Origin: a virus | Strand: one strand, 5' to 3' | DNA length: 37,817 nucleotides | IMG/VR virus record: IMGVR_UViG_3300037507_000290 | Span: 1-37,817 of that record | Shown here: positions 1 to 6,789 of the stretch, piece after piece | Layout of the letters: every line of letters begins with the position of its first letter | Numbering within the stretch: position 1 is the stretch's first letter | Notes under the pieces: generated by a model | What the model saw: the letters and a program-made list of their open reading frames with translations, nothing else | Databases searched by the model: none | What the model was told of the DNA's origin: nothing | Position numbers and translations under genes: made by a program

Positions 1-590
1 GTCGTATTAGGCAGGGTGATTGTGTTGTCCTGCGTAGGCTCTGTTACTGTCAGGGTAGTTTCATAAGGGTCATCTGTGGTTCCTTCAAAGACAATGACAG
101 AAGGAGCAGTTGGTGTTCCAGTAAAGACTGGGTCAGAAATTGTTGGTGCTGTAAGAGTCTTGTTGGTCAGAGTCTGGGTCTTCAGAGTTCCGACTACTAC
201 ACCTTCACCAGCAGCAATGCCGTGCATTGCGTGGGCATTACCGCCACCATCATTATAAGAAGCGTCAGCCTCTGCGTGTAGGTTGGCATCACGGTAGTCA
301 CGACCAATAGCCATATGTCTTACGACAGCACCTGCTGAGTGAGCCTGTGCTGTTGAACCGTCTATTGCGCGAGTAATTGTAAAGGTGTTAGTAGATACCG
401 CCGTGGCATCTACAATTTCTTCAATCGCCGTATCTGGGTCTAGAACAAGAGTAAAGGTTCTGCCCGCTGGGATGGTTACACCACCAAGTAGGGTAGTGCC
501 AGAGACAACAACGATTGACGTAGCGCCTGCCGTAATGGCAGCCGTCAGCGTTGACTGCTGAGAGCGAGAGGAGTATTGGCGAGTTGTCAT
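1..590 (-). CDS. Tail fibre protein, N-terminal part (cut by window edge)
   Basis: Open reading frame starting at ATG 588-590 and running off the left edge without a stop (196 complete codons). The product begins MTTRQYSSRS and contains LLGGVTIPAGRTFTL, DAIGRD-like and KTQTLTNKTLTAPTISDPVF segments, then TITLPNT just before the edge. The NKTLT.PTI and TITLP motifs are typical of phage fibre and appendage proteins. Eight bases separate its start from the stop of the upstream connector-like gene. Base 2-1 plus base 37817 make a Thr codon that continues in frame into the gene at the right edge (37073-37817), so I infer that the two parts are one fibre of about 444 residues on a circular map. Role inferred: virion appendage linking baseplate to the receptor-binding proteins encoded next. 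Confidence 0.8.
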   Translation of the reverse strand, partial: MTTRQYSSRSQQSTLTAAITAGATSIVVVSGTTLLGGVTIPAGRTFTLVLDPDTAIEEIVDATAVSTNTFTITRAIDGSTAQAHSAGAVVRHMAIGRDYRDANLHAEADASYNDGGGNAHAMHGIAAGEGVVVGTLKTQTLTNKTLTAPTISDPVFTGTPTAPSVIVFEGTTDDPYETTLTVTEPTQDNTITLPNT

Positions 591-598
591 TCAGGTTC

Positions 599-1531
599 CT
601 ATCGGTTGAATCGAATGCGGGGAGGGTACTGACCTTGGAAGGCAGAAATTTCTTCTCTGAGTCTCTGTGTATAGAGAGCAAAGATTTGACGTGTTGCATT
701 GTTTGCTGAACCGAATGGACGCTTAGCGTCAATCTCGTCAGCCTGTGGGCTAATCTGAGAGGCACGTGCAGGGTCAAGATATGCAAGCAATCTATACGCT
801 GCGCCTAGGATGATGACATCTCGTGCTGACTCAGGGAATCCTGTCTGGGTTGTAAATGTCTGGCTTGTTGATGTGAATGCTGAGGCTTGCGTCACATACA
901 TAATCTTAACAGTACGACCTGCGGTTACATAATCATAGATGGTTACTGTCTGTGAGCCTTGACCCCAAGTAGCAGTCTCTGCCAGTGGGTCGAAGTCATA
1001 ACGATTGACTCGAATCCATTCCTTAGTTGGACCAGTGTCCTGCCACATAATCGTCAAGATAGCCTCAACATTGAGTGGGTTGCCGTTGGAATCTTTTAGG
1101 TCATAAGTATTCTGAGCAGCATTGAAAGTAAATGTGGTCTGCTTCACAACCATCAACTGTGTACCTACAGCACGGATAGTATCGTTGATAGCCTTCTTGA
1201 CCACATAGCGTGGGAAGATAGGTGAGATAGTTACCTTGGTGTCAACCGCTGCTGTAGAGGCTGTAGTGCCTAGATATCCGCGACCATAGGGAGCGATTGT
1301 CGCTGTATTAGCAACGCGGTCAAAAGAGTCAATCCACATCAACTCTTCGCCTACCTCAATGATGCCCTTACCTACTGAGTCACTAGAACCTAGGCTTAGG
1401 ATGGTAGGAGAAGAACTAGGAGAAGTTAATGTAGTAACTGCTGCTGTAAGGTATGTAGAGCGGTCTTGTTGATAAGTATAACCCGAGAGGTTGATTAGAA
1501 CCTCATCAATCATTTCTTGTAGAGTTGTCAC
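599..1531 (-). CDS. Putative head-tail connector / neck protein
   Basis: 310-residue product. The start is GTG at 1529-1531, chosen because it overlaps the TGA of the upstream gene as GTGA, the same coupling seen elsewhere in this unit. The N-terminus (TTLQEMIDEVLINLSGY) is amphipathic helix, followed by a segment rich in beta strands with EELMWIDSFDR and GRGYLGT motifs of the kind seen in phage adaptor proteins, and a helical C-terminus with many Arg residues (RLREEISAFQGQYPPRIRF). It lies between the small capsid-proximal genes and the fibre gene, where adaptor/neck proteins sit in podoviruses. Family assignment is by pattern and position only; a tail tubular or other structural role is the alternative. 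Confidence 0.55.
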   Translation of the reverse strand: MTTLQEMIDEVLINLSGYTYQQDRSTYLTAAVTTLTSPSSSPTILSLGSSDSVGKGIIEVGEELMWIDSFDRVANTATIAPYGRGYLGTTASTAAVDTKVTISPIFPRYVVKKAINDTIRAVGTQLMVVKQTTFTFNAAQNTYDLKDSNGNPLNVEAILTIMWQDTGPTKEWIRVNRYDFDPLAETATWGQGSQTVTIYDYVTAGRTVKIMYVTQASAFTSTSQTFTTQTGFPESARDVIILGAAYRLLAYLDPARASQISPQADEIDAKRPFGSANNATRQIFALYTQRLREEISAFQGQYPPRIRFNR

Positions 1532-1803
1532 AGGTCAATACTCCTTAAGGCATCAGTCGGTGAAAGGTCTGTTGTCCCTGCTAATTCGTTGCAGATTCCG
1601 CCCAGGGCTTTATAATCGTCAGGTTGACGGTTGGCATCTGCTTTAAGGTTAAGAGCGCCAAGCAAGGCTAATCCTGTGGTACCTGCATATACGTTGGCAG
1701 CCTGAACAGGCGCTACGTAATCTGCGATTGCTGGATATGTCCCACCATTAGCAAGTCTATTCAACTCGCTAGTAAATGTACTACCTGCTGTGCCCGTTGC
1801 CAT
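1528..1803 (-). CDS. Small conserved phage structural protein, unknown
   Basis: 91-residue product, Ala/Gly-rich and weakly acidic (MATGTAGSTFTSELNRLANG). No membrane segment, Cys cluster or catalytic motif is visible. Its ATG (1801-1803) shares the A of the upstream TAA stop (TAATG) and its TGA overlaps the GTG of the downstream connector gene, so it is translationally coupled on both sides. The layout (capsid, several tiny genes, this gene, connector) suggests a head-completion or neck component. I recognise the general type from actinophages but know no function. Confidence 0.7.
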   Translation of the reverse strand: MATGTAGSTFTSELNRLANGGTYPAIADYVAPVQAANVYAGTTGLALLGALNLKADANRQPDDYKALGGICNELAGTTDLSPTDALRSIDL

Positions 1804-1961
1804 TATCTGCCTTTCTTCTTAGCCACTGCTGCGTTATCAATAAGATTTGGGTAAGGTCGTCCTGCTGCCCTAGCCCTTTTCTTTGCCGCAGTTTTTTGTG
1901 CTGGCGTTAATTTCTTAGAAGTTTTCTTTGGGTTCTTCTTATCCCAAAATGCTTTCTTCAC
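1803..1961 (-). CDS. Tiny Lys-rich protein (52 aa), late cluster
   Basis: Start GTG 1959-1961 overlaps the upstream TGA as GTGA; the stop TAA 1803-1805 overlaps the next ATG. The product begins MKKAFWDKKNPKKTSKKLTP and contains QKTAAKKRARAAGRPYPN followed by LIDNAA. It is strongly basic, about one third Lys/Arg, with a conserved-looking GRPYPNLIDN core. Similar short proteins with a KLTPAQK...AGRPYPNL core occur in actinophage late operons. Function is unknown; a nucleic-acid-binding virion or packaging accessory role is inferred from charge and position. A GTG two bases earlier in the run (1962-1964) is an alternative start. Confidence 0.75.
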   Translation of the reverse strand: MKKAFWDKKNPKKTSKKLTPAQKTAAKKRARAAGRPYPNLIDNAAVAKKKGR

Positions 1962-2257
1962 CACTTCACCTTATCTGCCCAGTAGGCTGCCGACATCTTG
2001 CCCTTAGCGATATTCTTGCTATGACGTGCTTTGAATGAGGCGCGTTTCTTTTTCATACGGTCAGACTCTCCAGCCTTCGGAGCACCAGCGGTCTTAGCGC
2101 CTTGCTCACCGAAACGAATTGTCTTGACTTGTTCGCCTGACTTGGCTACTACTACGTGGCTTTTGGTCGGATGGTTAGGGGTACGCTTTGGCTTGTTAAA
2201 GCCTGATACTCCAGCCCTCTTAAGCCTTGGGTCCGCTTTCTTTGCCATACTCCCCAT
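1958..2257 (-). CDS. Small basic phage protein with KSHVV...YWADKVKW pattern
   Basis: 99-residue basic protein. Conserved-looking blocks are NKPKRTPNHPTKSHVVVAK, QVKTIRFGEQG, SFKARHSKNI and a C-terminal MSAAYWADKVKW. I recognise this pattern as a phage family of unknown function found in many environmental phages. The ATG at 2257 has AGGA four bases upstream; a second ATG at 2248 (MAKK) is possible but its purine run is too close. The gene overlaps the preceding small gene by 38 bases and ends in a GTGA overlap with the next. Role unknown; the basic character suggests binding to DNA or an acidic capsid surface. Confidence 0.8.
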   Translation of the reverse strand: MGSMAKKADPRLKRAGVSGFNKPKRTPNHPTKSHVVVAKSGEQVKTIRFGEQGAKTAGAPKAGESDRMKKKRASFKARHSKNIAKGKMSAAYWADKVKW

Positions 2258-2369
2258 ACTTTCCTAGGATTGTTTTTACCCTGCCATCTTTTCTAAGCCG
2301 CACCACATAGCCATCCTTGATTTGAACAGGATTAAACTTACGATGCGGCTTATGCTTTCCTGACGACAT
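2220..2369 (-). CDS. Tiny basic protein (49 aa) overlapping the next gene
   Basis: Start ATG 2367-2369 overlaps the upstream TAA (TAATG); stop TAA 2220-2222. The product is MSSGKHKPHRKFNPVQIKDG then YVVRLRKDGRVKTILGKYG, ending ESGPKA. It is very basic and reads like one short beta-hairpin unit (GYVVRLRKDGRVKTI). Its last 38 bases are also the start of the next gene in another frame, an unusually long overlap for this operon. No family recognised. Coupled starts on the upstream side and sequence-like composition support that it is real. Confidence 0.6.
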   Translation of the reverse strand: MSSGKHKPHRKFNPVQIKDGYVVRLRKDGRVKTILGKYGEYGKESGPKA

Positions 2370-2527
2370 TACTTCTTTTTCTTCTTTGACATACCAGCCT
2401 CAGACAAAGCGATTGCTACTGCCTGCTTACGAGAAGTTACCTTCTTGCCTGATGATGACTTAAGTTTGCCGCCCTTATACTCGCGCATAACCTTGGCAAC
2501 TTTCTTGGCGCCCTTAGCCTTTTTCAT
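2369..2527 (-). CDS. DUF6496-like small Lys-rich phage protein
   Basis: 52-residue product beginning MKKAKGAKKVAKVMREYKGG, with the core GGKLKSSSGKKVTSRKQAVA and IALSEAGMS, and a Lys-rich tail. The REYK-GKLKS-SGKKVTSRKQAIAIALSEAG pattern is one I know from a widespread family of small phage proteins annotated as DUF6496. The ATG (2525-2527) overlaps the upstream TGA as ATGA and the stop overlaps the next start as TAATG. Role unknown; families of this type sit among structural genes and may be minor virion or DNA-condensing proteins (inference). Confidence 0.8.
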   Translation of the reverse strand: MKKAKGAKKVAKVMREYKGGKLKSSSGKKVTSRKQAVAIALSEAGMSKKKKK

Positions 2528-2682
2528 TTGTCCAAGTATCTTTCAGGATTCTTGTTTTTAGACTTAAGTGGCTTACCTTCCATAATGGCTTTATCCAAAG
2601 CACTGATTCTTTTCTTGGACTCACCAAATGCAATCTTGGCTAGTCCTGAGGACAAAGGTCCTACTCGTGTTTTGCCTGCCAT
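2524..2682 (-). CDS. Tiny basic protein (52 aa), unknown
   Basis: Start ATG 2680-2682, stop TGA 2524-2526 overlapping the next ATG. The product begins MAGKTRVGPLSSGLAKIAFG and ends KPLKSKNKNPERYLDK. It is basic, with a short predicted helix in the middle (SKKRISALDKAIMEG). No family recognised. It belongs to a run of five tiny Lys/Arg-rich genes between 1803 and 2815, all coupled by start-stop overlaps. Confidence 0.65.
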   Translation of the reverse strand: MAGKTRVGPLSSGLAKIAFGESKKRISALDKAIMEGKPLKSKNKNPERYLDK

Positions 2683-2683
2683 A

Positions 2684-2815
2684 TTACTTCTTCTTGCCCA
2701 TTTTCTTCATTGACTTCTTGACGGCTGCTTTCTTTGCCATCTTCTTTTCTGCCATCTTAGCCATCTTCTTACCCTTGGCTGTGTATGGGAACTTCTTATC
2801 GCCTACCATTGGCAT
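2684..2815 (-). CDS. Tiny Lys/Met-rich protein (43 aa)
   Basis: Start ATG 2813-2815 lies two bases after the upstream TAG and has GGAGC upstream. The product begins MPMVGDKKFPYTAKGKKMAK and ends KKMGKKK: nearly half Lys, with a helical Met/Ala/Lys repeat. The MPMVG-KKFPYT-GKK opening is one I have seen in small proteins of environmental phages. Function unknown; the polybasic helix suggests DNA or capsid-lumen binding (inference). Confidence 0.65.
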   Translation of the reverse strand: MPMVGDKKFPYTAKGKKMAKMAEKKMAKKAAVKKSMKKMGKKK

Positions 2816-2817
2816 AT

Positions 2818-3129
2818 CTATGCTCCTAGTTCTTTCATTACCGCTGCTGTTTTTTTGTTTATGTGTTTTGCTGGAGGCATCTTCTCAGCGTTATATGGCT
2901 TACCTAATACCTCACTTGCATTAACCGCTGCTTGGATTTTGTCCATTGTGGTTCCTGCTGGTTGAATGCCTTGTCGTACTGCTTCTTTGTAGGCATTCAA
3001 TTCTGTGTTGTGACGCTTGTTAGTCATAAACTTACGACTGTCAGCATCACCTGCATTCATCTGGATTGATAGTCCCTTACATCCAAAACAACCTTCTACA
3101 GGTTCTGGATGGTATTCCCAGTGCTTCAT
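2818..3129 (-). CDS. Conserved phage hypothetical with CFGCKGLS motif
   Basis: 103-residue product. Notable blocks are CFGCKGLSIQMNAGDADSRK (Cys pair C14/C17), a helical middle (NAYKEAVRQGIQPAGTTMDK) and a C-terminal NKKTAAVMKELGA. I recognise this arrangement as a conserved protein of actinophage and other environmental phage late operons, function unknown. The single CxxC could bind a metal only with partners. Overlaps the upstream stop by ATGA-type coupling (3126-3129). Confidence 0.75.
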   Translation of the reverse strand: MKHWEYHPEPVEGCFGCKGLSIQMNAGDADSRKFMTNKRHNTELNAYKEAVRQGIQPAGTTMDKIQAAVNASEVLGKPYNAEKMPPAKHINKKTAAVMKELGA

Positions 3130-3401
3130 AGTTGCGTAAAGTTACTTTCTGTTACACCTACATTCGCAGCAATGAGTGCTGCCTTTGTAGCGTCGTCCAC
3201 CGTATACTCGTATCCGCCTCGATATAACTGAGGGTAATCAGGTAATGTTGAATCGAGTGGATAACGAATCTGTTGATATGTTCCTGTTGAGGGATTGAGG
3301 ACAATGCTTATGCCTCTAGTCAGTTTGTAGAACTGGAATAGACGCTGAACGCCTTGCAATCCTTCATCCACCGTTGGTGGTAAAAATTTCCATTCAGCCA
3401 T
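3126..3401 (-). CDS. Small structural-cluster protein, unknown
   Basis: 91 residues with the ATG at 3399-3401 (MAEWKFLPP). I chose this start because AGGAGG lies five bases upstream; an in-frame ATG at 3455 would have no ribosome-binding site and begin inside the capsid gene's trailer. The product contains EGLQGVQRLFQFYKL and SIVLNPSTGTYQQIRYP and has no catalytic motif. It directly follows the capsid gene, a usual place for head-completion or neck proteins, which is my best inference. Confidence 0.7.
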   Translation of the reverse strand: MAEWKFLPPTVDEGLQGVQRLFQFYKLTRGISIVLNPSTGTYQQIRYPLDSTLPDYPQLYRGGYEYTVDDATKAALIAANVGVTESNFTQL

Positions 3402-3459
3402 AAGTCCTCCTAATGAACTCACCATCAGGCTAGGTTGCCCTAGCCCGACAGTCAATCAA

Positions 3460-4662
3460 CTAGAGAGCAGCGATTGAGGAACCAGATGTAATGCGATACA
3501 ACGCTTCGTCACGGTAGACTGCGAAGCCGAGTACGCCGTACCAGCCCATCGGGCGGAAGCGCATCAACTTGTCAGTTACGTTACCGATAACTACGTGTGG
3601 CTCTTCGGCTACGGCTTCTGCCATTGCTTGAGCACCACATACGATTGTATTGAATACACGTGTTACTGGAGTTACAGTTACAACAGTTGTTGCAGTAACA
3701 GCAGCGGTGAACGCTGTGTCTACAGTAATTGTGGTTGTTGAACCAGAGGTTGCAATGTTTGTAATCTTGGAACCTGATGCGATGCCTGTTCCAGCAATCT
3801 TGTCGCCAGCCTCTGCACGAGAAGCAATAACGGAAGAAGAAGCGACACCGAAGGTGAAGCCTGCTGAAGTACCTGCAACAGTTACAGCGGTTGTTGTCAA
3901 TGCAGACTGGTCTGCACCAACTTTAGCGTTGTAAAGACGTGGTGACTCTACGAAGAATGCGCCTTCGTAGTCTCCAATTTCTCCAGCCCAGATGTTATCT
4001 ACTGCTGGATTTGAGTTGGCGTGAACGAAGTTCCAGCCCATATTTCCTGTTTCTGCACGAAGGTCGTGTGAAACAGATGGGTGAATACCTGTCCAGTATA
4101 GGGAGCCACGACGAGCCTTTGCCTTGTTGCCGCGCAACTTAGCAACTGACTTGCGGATATCTGCAGAGTCGATTGTGTCAGCAGCGTCAACAGTAGCAAC
4201 TGATGTTGCGTCTCCTGCGAAGATGTTGTTTGTACCAGAGCGTAGAGTTGTCATCGCAACGGTGTCGATTGAGTCAGCGAGGTTGTATGCAATGATGTTT
4301 GCAATCGCTGGGTCGACATCTGCGAGTGAGAACAACTCGAGAGCGCGGGTTACCAATACTGAGTTACCGTACTCGTTAAGAGTAATGGTTACTGAGGTTG
4401 GTGTTGATAGAGCAACTGCATCTGGGTCTACTGTTTCAGTAAGAGCAGTGGTTGCTTGGTTGAGGTCAACGTACTTCTGTAGAACTACTGTTTGACCTGG
4501 GAATGCTTGACGGGCTGGGCGCTTATCTGCGACTGAACGAATTAGTGGTTCAGAACGGAGAGCGAACTCGAGAAGACGGTCATACGCCTTCTGTACGAGA
4601 CCAGCACCACCAACGGAACCTCCGAGAGAGGAAGCACCTGTATCTGTGTATGCGTTGGACAT
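3460..4662 (-). CDS. Major capsid protein, N4-gp56-like, with inserted beta domain
   Basis: 400 residues. The N-terminal two thirds (QAFPGQTVVLQKYVDLNQAT, TLNEYGNSVLVTRALELF, GSLYWTGIHPSVSHDLR) and the C-terminal segment from about residue 334 (EPHVVIGNVTDKLMRFRP, GWYGVLGFAVYRDEALYRI) match the N4-gp56 type of HK97-fold capsid protein. Residues about 253-333 are a Thr/Ser/Val-rich, strand-forming insertion (DKIAGTGIASGSKITNI, TTTITVDTAF) that reads as a separate surface domain. The ribosome-binding site GGAGGTGA (4670-4677) is the closest to the anti-Shine-Dalgarno consensus that I found in the unit, fitting a highly made protein. The scaffold gene lies immediately upstream. Confidence 0.88.
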   Translation of the reverse strand: MSNAYTDTGASSLGGSVGGAGLVQKAYDRLLEFALRSEPLIRSVADKRPARQAFPGQTVVLQKYVDLNQATTALTETVDPDAVALSTPTSVTITLNEYGNSVLVTRALELFSLADVDPAIANIIAYNLADSIDTVAMTTLRSGTNNIFAGDATSVATVDAADTIDSADIRKSVAKLRGNKAKARRGSLYWTGIHPSVSHDLRAETGNMGWNFVHANSNPAVDNIWAGEIGDYEGAFFVESPRLYNAKVGADQSALTTTAVTVAGTSAGFTFGVASSSVIASRAEAGDKIAGTGIASGSKITNIATSGSTTTITVDTAFTAAVTATTVVTVTPVTRVFNTIVCGAQAMAEAVAEEPHVVIGNVTDKLMRFRPMGWYGVLGFAVYRDEALYRITSGSSIAAL

Positions 4663-4697
4663 TGAGTTGTCACCTCCAAGTGACTATGAACGGTTGA

Positions 4698-5168
4698 TTA
4701 TTCTTGTGAGCGCAAGAGACTTAGAATCTCTTCTGCTGAGCCTGCGTTGTTTAGACGCTGCTCAAAGTCTTGCGCCTTGTCGGGAGTAACCGCTCCCTGA
4801 GTAAGTGCATCTTGATTGCGTAGTGCAGCAAGATTGCTCTTGTCTACTTCGGGGGCATCTGCAACTTTGATTCCGAATAGGTCAGCGTTTTCATCGAGCC
4901 AGCCATTGACTGTCTCTTCGTTAACATCTTCCAGGTCTTTCATAATCAATCGTGCAGCCTTAGCGTTTACGCCCTTCTTTTCTAGGACTTGACGTACAGT
5001 CGATTCTTTCTTCTCTTTGAGGAATCCCTCAAGTTGTTCAGAAAGTTCCTTGATACGCTTTTCGTCTGACCTTTTGGCTTTACGTAGTTTCTTAACTAGG
5101 TCATTGCCATCCAGACCATCATTGGTATCTAGGTCGTCTTCTTCGTCTTCCCAGTAATTGTTGCTCAT
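4698..5168 (-). CDS. Capsid scaffolding protein
   Basis: 156-residue, very acidic protein with a charged helical middle (KKLRKAKRSDEKRIKELSEQ, LEGFLKEKKESTVRQVLEKK) and a helical C-terminus (AEEILSLLRSQE). Size, acidity, coiled-coil potential and position directly before the capsid gene match phage scaffolding proteins, which template capsid assembly and leave before packaging. The N-terminus is a run of Asp/Glu (EDEEDDLDTND). It has its own structured upstream leader (5169-5295). Confidence 0.85.
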   Translation of the reverse strand: MSNNYWEDEEDDLDTNDGLDGNDLVKKLRKAKRSDEKRIKELSEQLEGFLKEKKESTVRQVLEKKGVNAKAARLIMKDLEDVNEETVNGWLDENADLFGIKVADAPEVDKSNLAALRNQDALTQGAVTPDKAQDFEQRLNNAGSAEEILSLLRSQE

Positions 5169-5295
5169 AGCAACGTTCCACCCTTCTATTCGTTGTTAGT
5201 CGCAAGCCTCAATGACCACGCGGGGACTGTGGGTTGGCTCTTGCTACCAGTCTTATACGCTGGCGGGGCTGGTCGGTCCGCTCAGGATTCTCTAT
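5169..5295 (-). promoter_or_regulatory. Structured leader before the scaffold-capsid genes
   Basis: 127 bases without a gene in an otherwise tightly packed operon. In the minus-strand RNA a hairpin forms from GCAAG-A-GCC (5236-5244) with GGCTTGC (5202-5208), with an inner CCAC/GTGG pairing (5229-5232 with 5216-5219). There is no U-tract, so it is not a classical terminator. It may be an mRNA processing or stabilising element, or part of a promoter region that raises scaffold and capsid expression. I found no convincing -35/-10 pair and no tRNA. Confidence 0.4.
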
Positions 5296-6789
5296 TTAGA
5301 AAGCGCGATTTGCTCTGCGCTGTGATGCGAGTCCGAGTTCTGCTCGACCTGCCTTGCCCATAAAGCGGGCTTCTTCTTGTGAAGTCAACTCTTCAAGTTT
5401 CTGTAGGTCTTTAGCAGACTGAGTAATAAGTGCTCGCTCTAGTCCTACCTGACCAATATCTTCTGTTCTTGAAATACCAGCAAGTTTAGATGTTGTAGGC
5501 AATGCTCTAGCAATCTTACTAAACTGAGGTGTGAGTGAACTAAATGTTTCACCCATACGGGCATATTCTTGTGCTCGTCCTAGGTCAACTCCACCGATTC
5601 GGTTGATTGAACCTAAGCCTTGCTGCTCTGCAGCGGCTAGTACTTCATACTGAGAAAGTTCGTCAACGAGTGCGTCAACACCTTTCTGACCAGTAAGTAG
5701 AGTTCTGGCAAGAGTTGTTCTGTCAACTGTTGGGAAGTAACGACTCAAAGTATCCTTGATAGCCTTAGGAGCCATATCAATACGCTGGAATGCCTTAGAA
5801 ATCTTGTCCGCTACTGTGGTAACGGAGTTACCCTTACCGATTAAGTCTCCAGTAAATTGCTCTGTAGCAAGGTCAGTTAAACCAACTTCGCTAAAGATGT
5901 CAGCCATACCCTTTTGGGCAGCGACATATTCTGCAATGGTTGGAACGCTGACTGGCTTGCCAGCCTGTCTTAAGTCTTGAAGAGCGTAGATGCCCTTGAA
6001 GCGGTCAGTAAATGCTTTGAGGTTTGGATTGTTACGGGAGTCAAGCAACGCCATATTAAATGATGTTGCGACATCTTGACCGTTGAGATAGAACTTTGAT
6101 ACTGCATTGTAGAGTTCATCCATCCAGCCTTTAGCAAGTTCAGCCTCACCAAAGTAAAGAGCCAATGTTGCTTTGAATACATCTTTGGCTAGCGTTGGAC
6201 CAGTAGGTCCACCTGCGCCTGTTCCCGCTCCCGCTCCAGCACCAGTTCCTGCACCAGCCCCAGAGCCCGCACCTGCACCAGAACCAGCACCAGTTCCTGC
6301 GCCTGCTCCTGCACCTGCACCAGAACCTGTACCTGTGCCCGCACCACTTCCAGCACCCGCACCACTTCCAGCACCTGTGCCCGCTCCAGAGCCTGCGCCT
6401 GTACCTGTGCCAGGTTTAGGAACTGTGTTAGCGCCTGCAGAACTACCAAATTGGGCTAGCGTTGCGCCGCCAGTTGAACGTGCTTCAGCAGATGCTGCAG
6501 TTGGCGAATCAATCGGAGTCTTATATAGTCTCCATTGACCAGTAGTTCCTCCACCAATCCAACTGTAATAGTAAACATTCTTATCATCAGAAGGTGGGGC
6601 TTCAGGACGATTGGTTGGGTCAAATAATGGGTTAGATGCAGCACGAGCCTTAGCATCTGCTGCAGCCTTCGCTTCACGCTCAGCCTTAAGTTCGTCCATA
6701 CGTGCTTGACGTGCAGCCGCTGCTGCGTCCGCCTTTGCCTTGGCATCTGCTTCGCGTTGGGCTCTGATTCTATCTTGTTCGTCAGCCAT
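5296..6789 (-). CDS. Putative internal virion protein with Gly/Ala repeat linker
   Basis: 497 residues in three parts: an Ala/Lys/Glu-rich helix (1-52), a short globular region with YYYSWIGGG and QWRLYK (about 60-120), then a linker of about 68 residues made only of Gly alternating with Ala, Ser and Thr (127-194). A mainly helical C-terminal domain follows (LAKDVFKATLALYFGEAELA, KDTLSRYFPTVDRTTLAR). The gene is the last of three large genes between the Ntn-hydrolase region and the scaffold. In podoviruses this location holds internal or ejection proteins, which I infer here. No enzyme motif is visible. The TAA of the upstream gene abuts this ATG (TAAATG). Confidence 0.55.
   Translation of the reverse strand: MADEQDRIRAQREADAKAKADAAAAARQARMDELKAEREAKAAADAKARAASNPLFDPTNRPEAPPSDDKNVYYYSWIGGGTTGQWRLYKTPIDSPTAASAEARSTGGATLAQFGSSAGANTVPKPGTGTGAGSGAGTGAGSGAGAGSGAGTGTGSGAGAGAGAGTGAGSGAGAGSGAGAGTGAGAGAGTGAGGPTGPTLAKDVFKATLALYFGEAELAKGWMDELYNAVSKFYLNGQDVATSFNMALLDSRNNPNLKAFTDRFKGIYALQDLRQAGKPVSVPTIAEYVAAQKGMADIFSEVGLTDLATEQFTGDLIGKGNSVTTVADKISKAFQRIDMAPKAIKDTLSRYFPTVDRTTLARTLLTGQKGVDALVDELSQYEVLAAAEQQGLGSINRIGGVDLGRAQEYARMGETFSSLTPQFSKIARALPTTSKLAGISRTEDIGQVGLERALITQSAKDLQKLEELTSQEEARFMGKAGRAELGLASQRRANRAF
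6208..6411 (-). repeat. Low-complexity (Gly-Ala/Ser/Thr)n coding repeat
   Basis: About 68 consecutive codons encode Gly alternating with Ala, Ser or Thr (residues 127-194 of the 497-residue protein). At DNA level it is an imperfect 6-base GGNGCN-type repeat. It is likely a flexible or extended linker. Imperfect repeats of this kind change length by replication slippage, and the antisense strand stays open as a spurious Pro/Ala-rich frame. Confidence 0.85.

Noticed and set aside
2528-2924. Long plus-strand frames rich in Leu, Phe and Ile that look like membrane proteins
   Set aside because: They are antisense to the tiny Lys-rich genes; the complement of AAG/AAA-rich codons reads as hydrophobic residues. 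They have no ribosome-binding sites and oppose the operon.
5169-5295. Possible tRNA in the gap before the scaffold gene
   Set aside because: No T-arm GTTCRA sequence, no 7-bp acceptor stem and no anticodon arm could be fitted on either strand.
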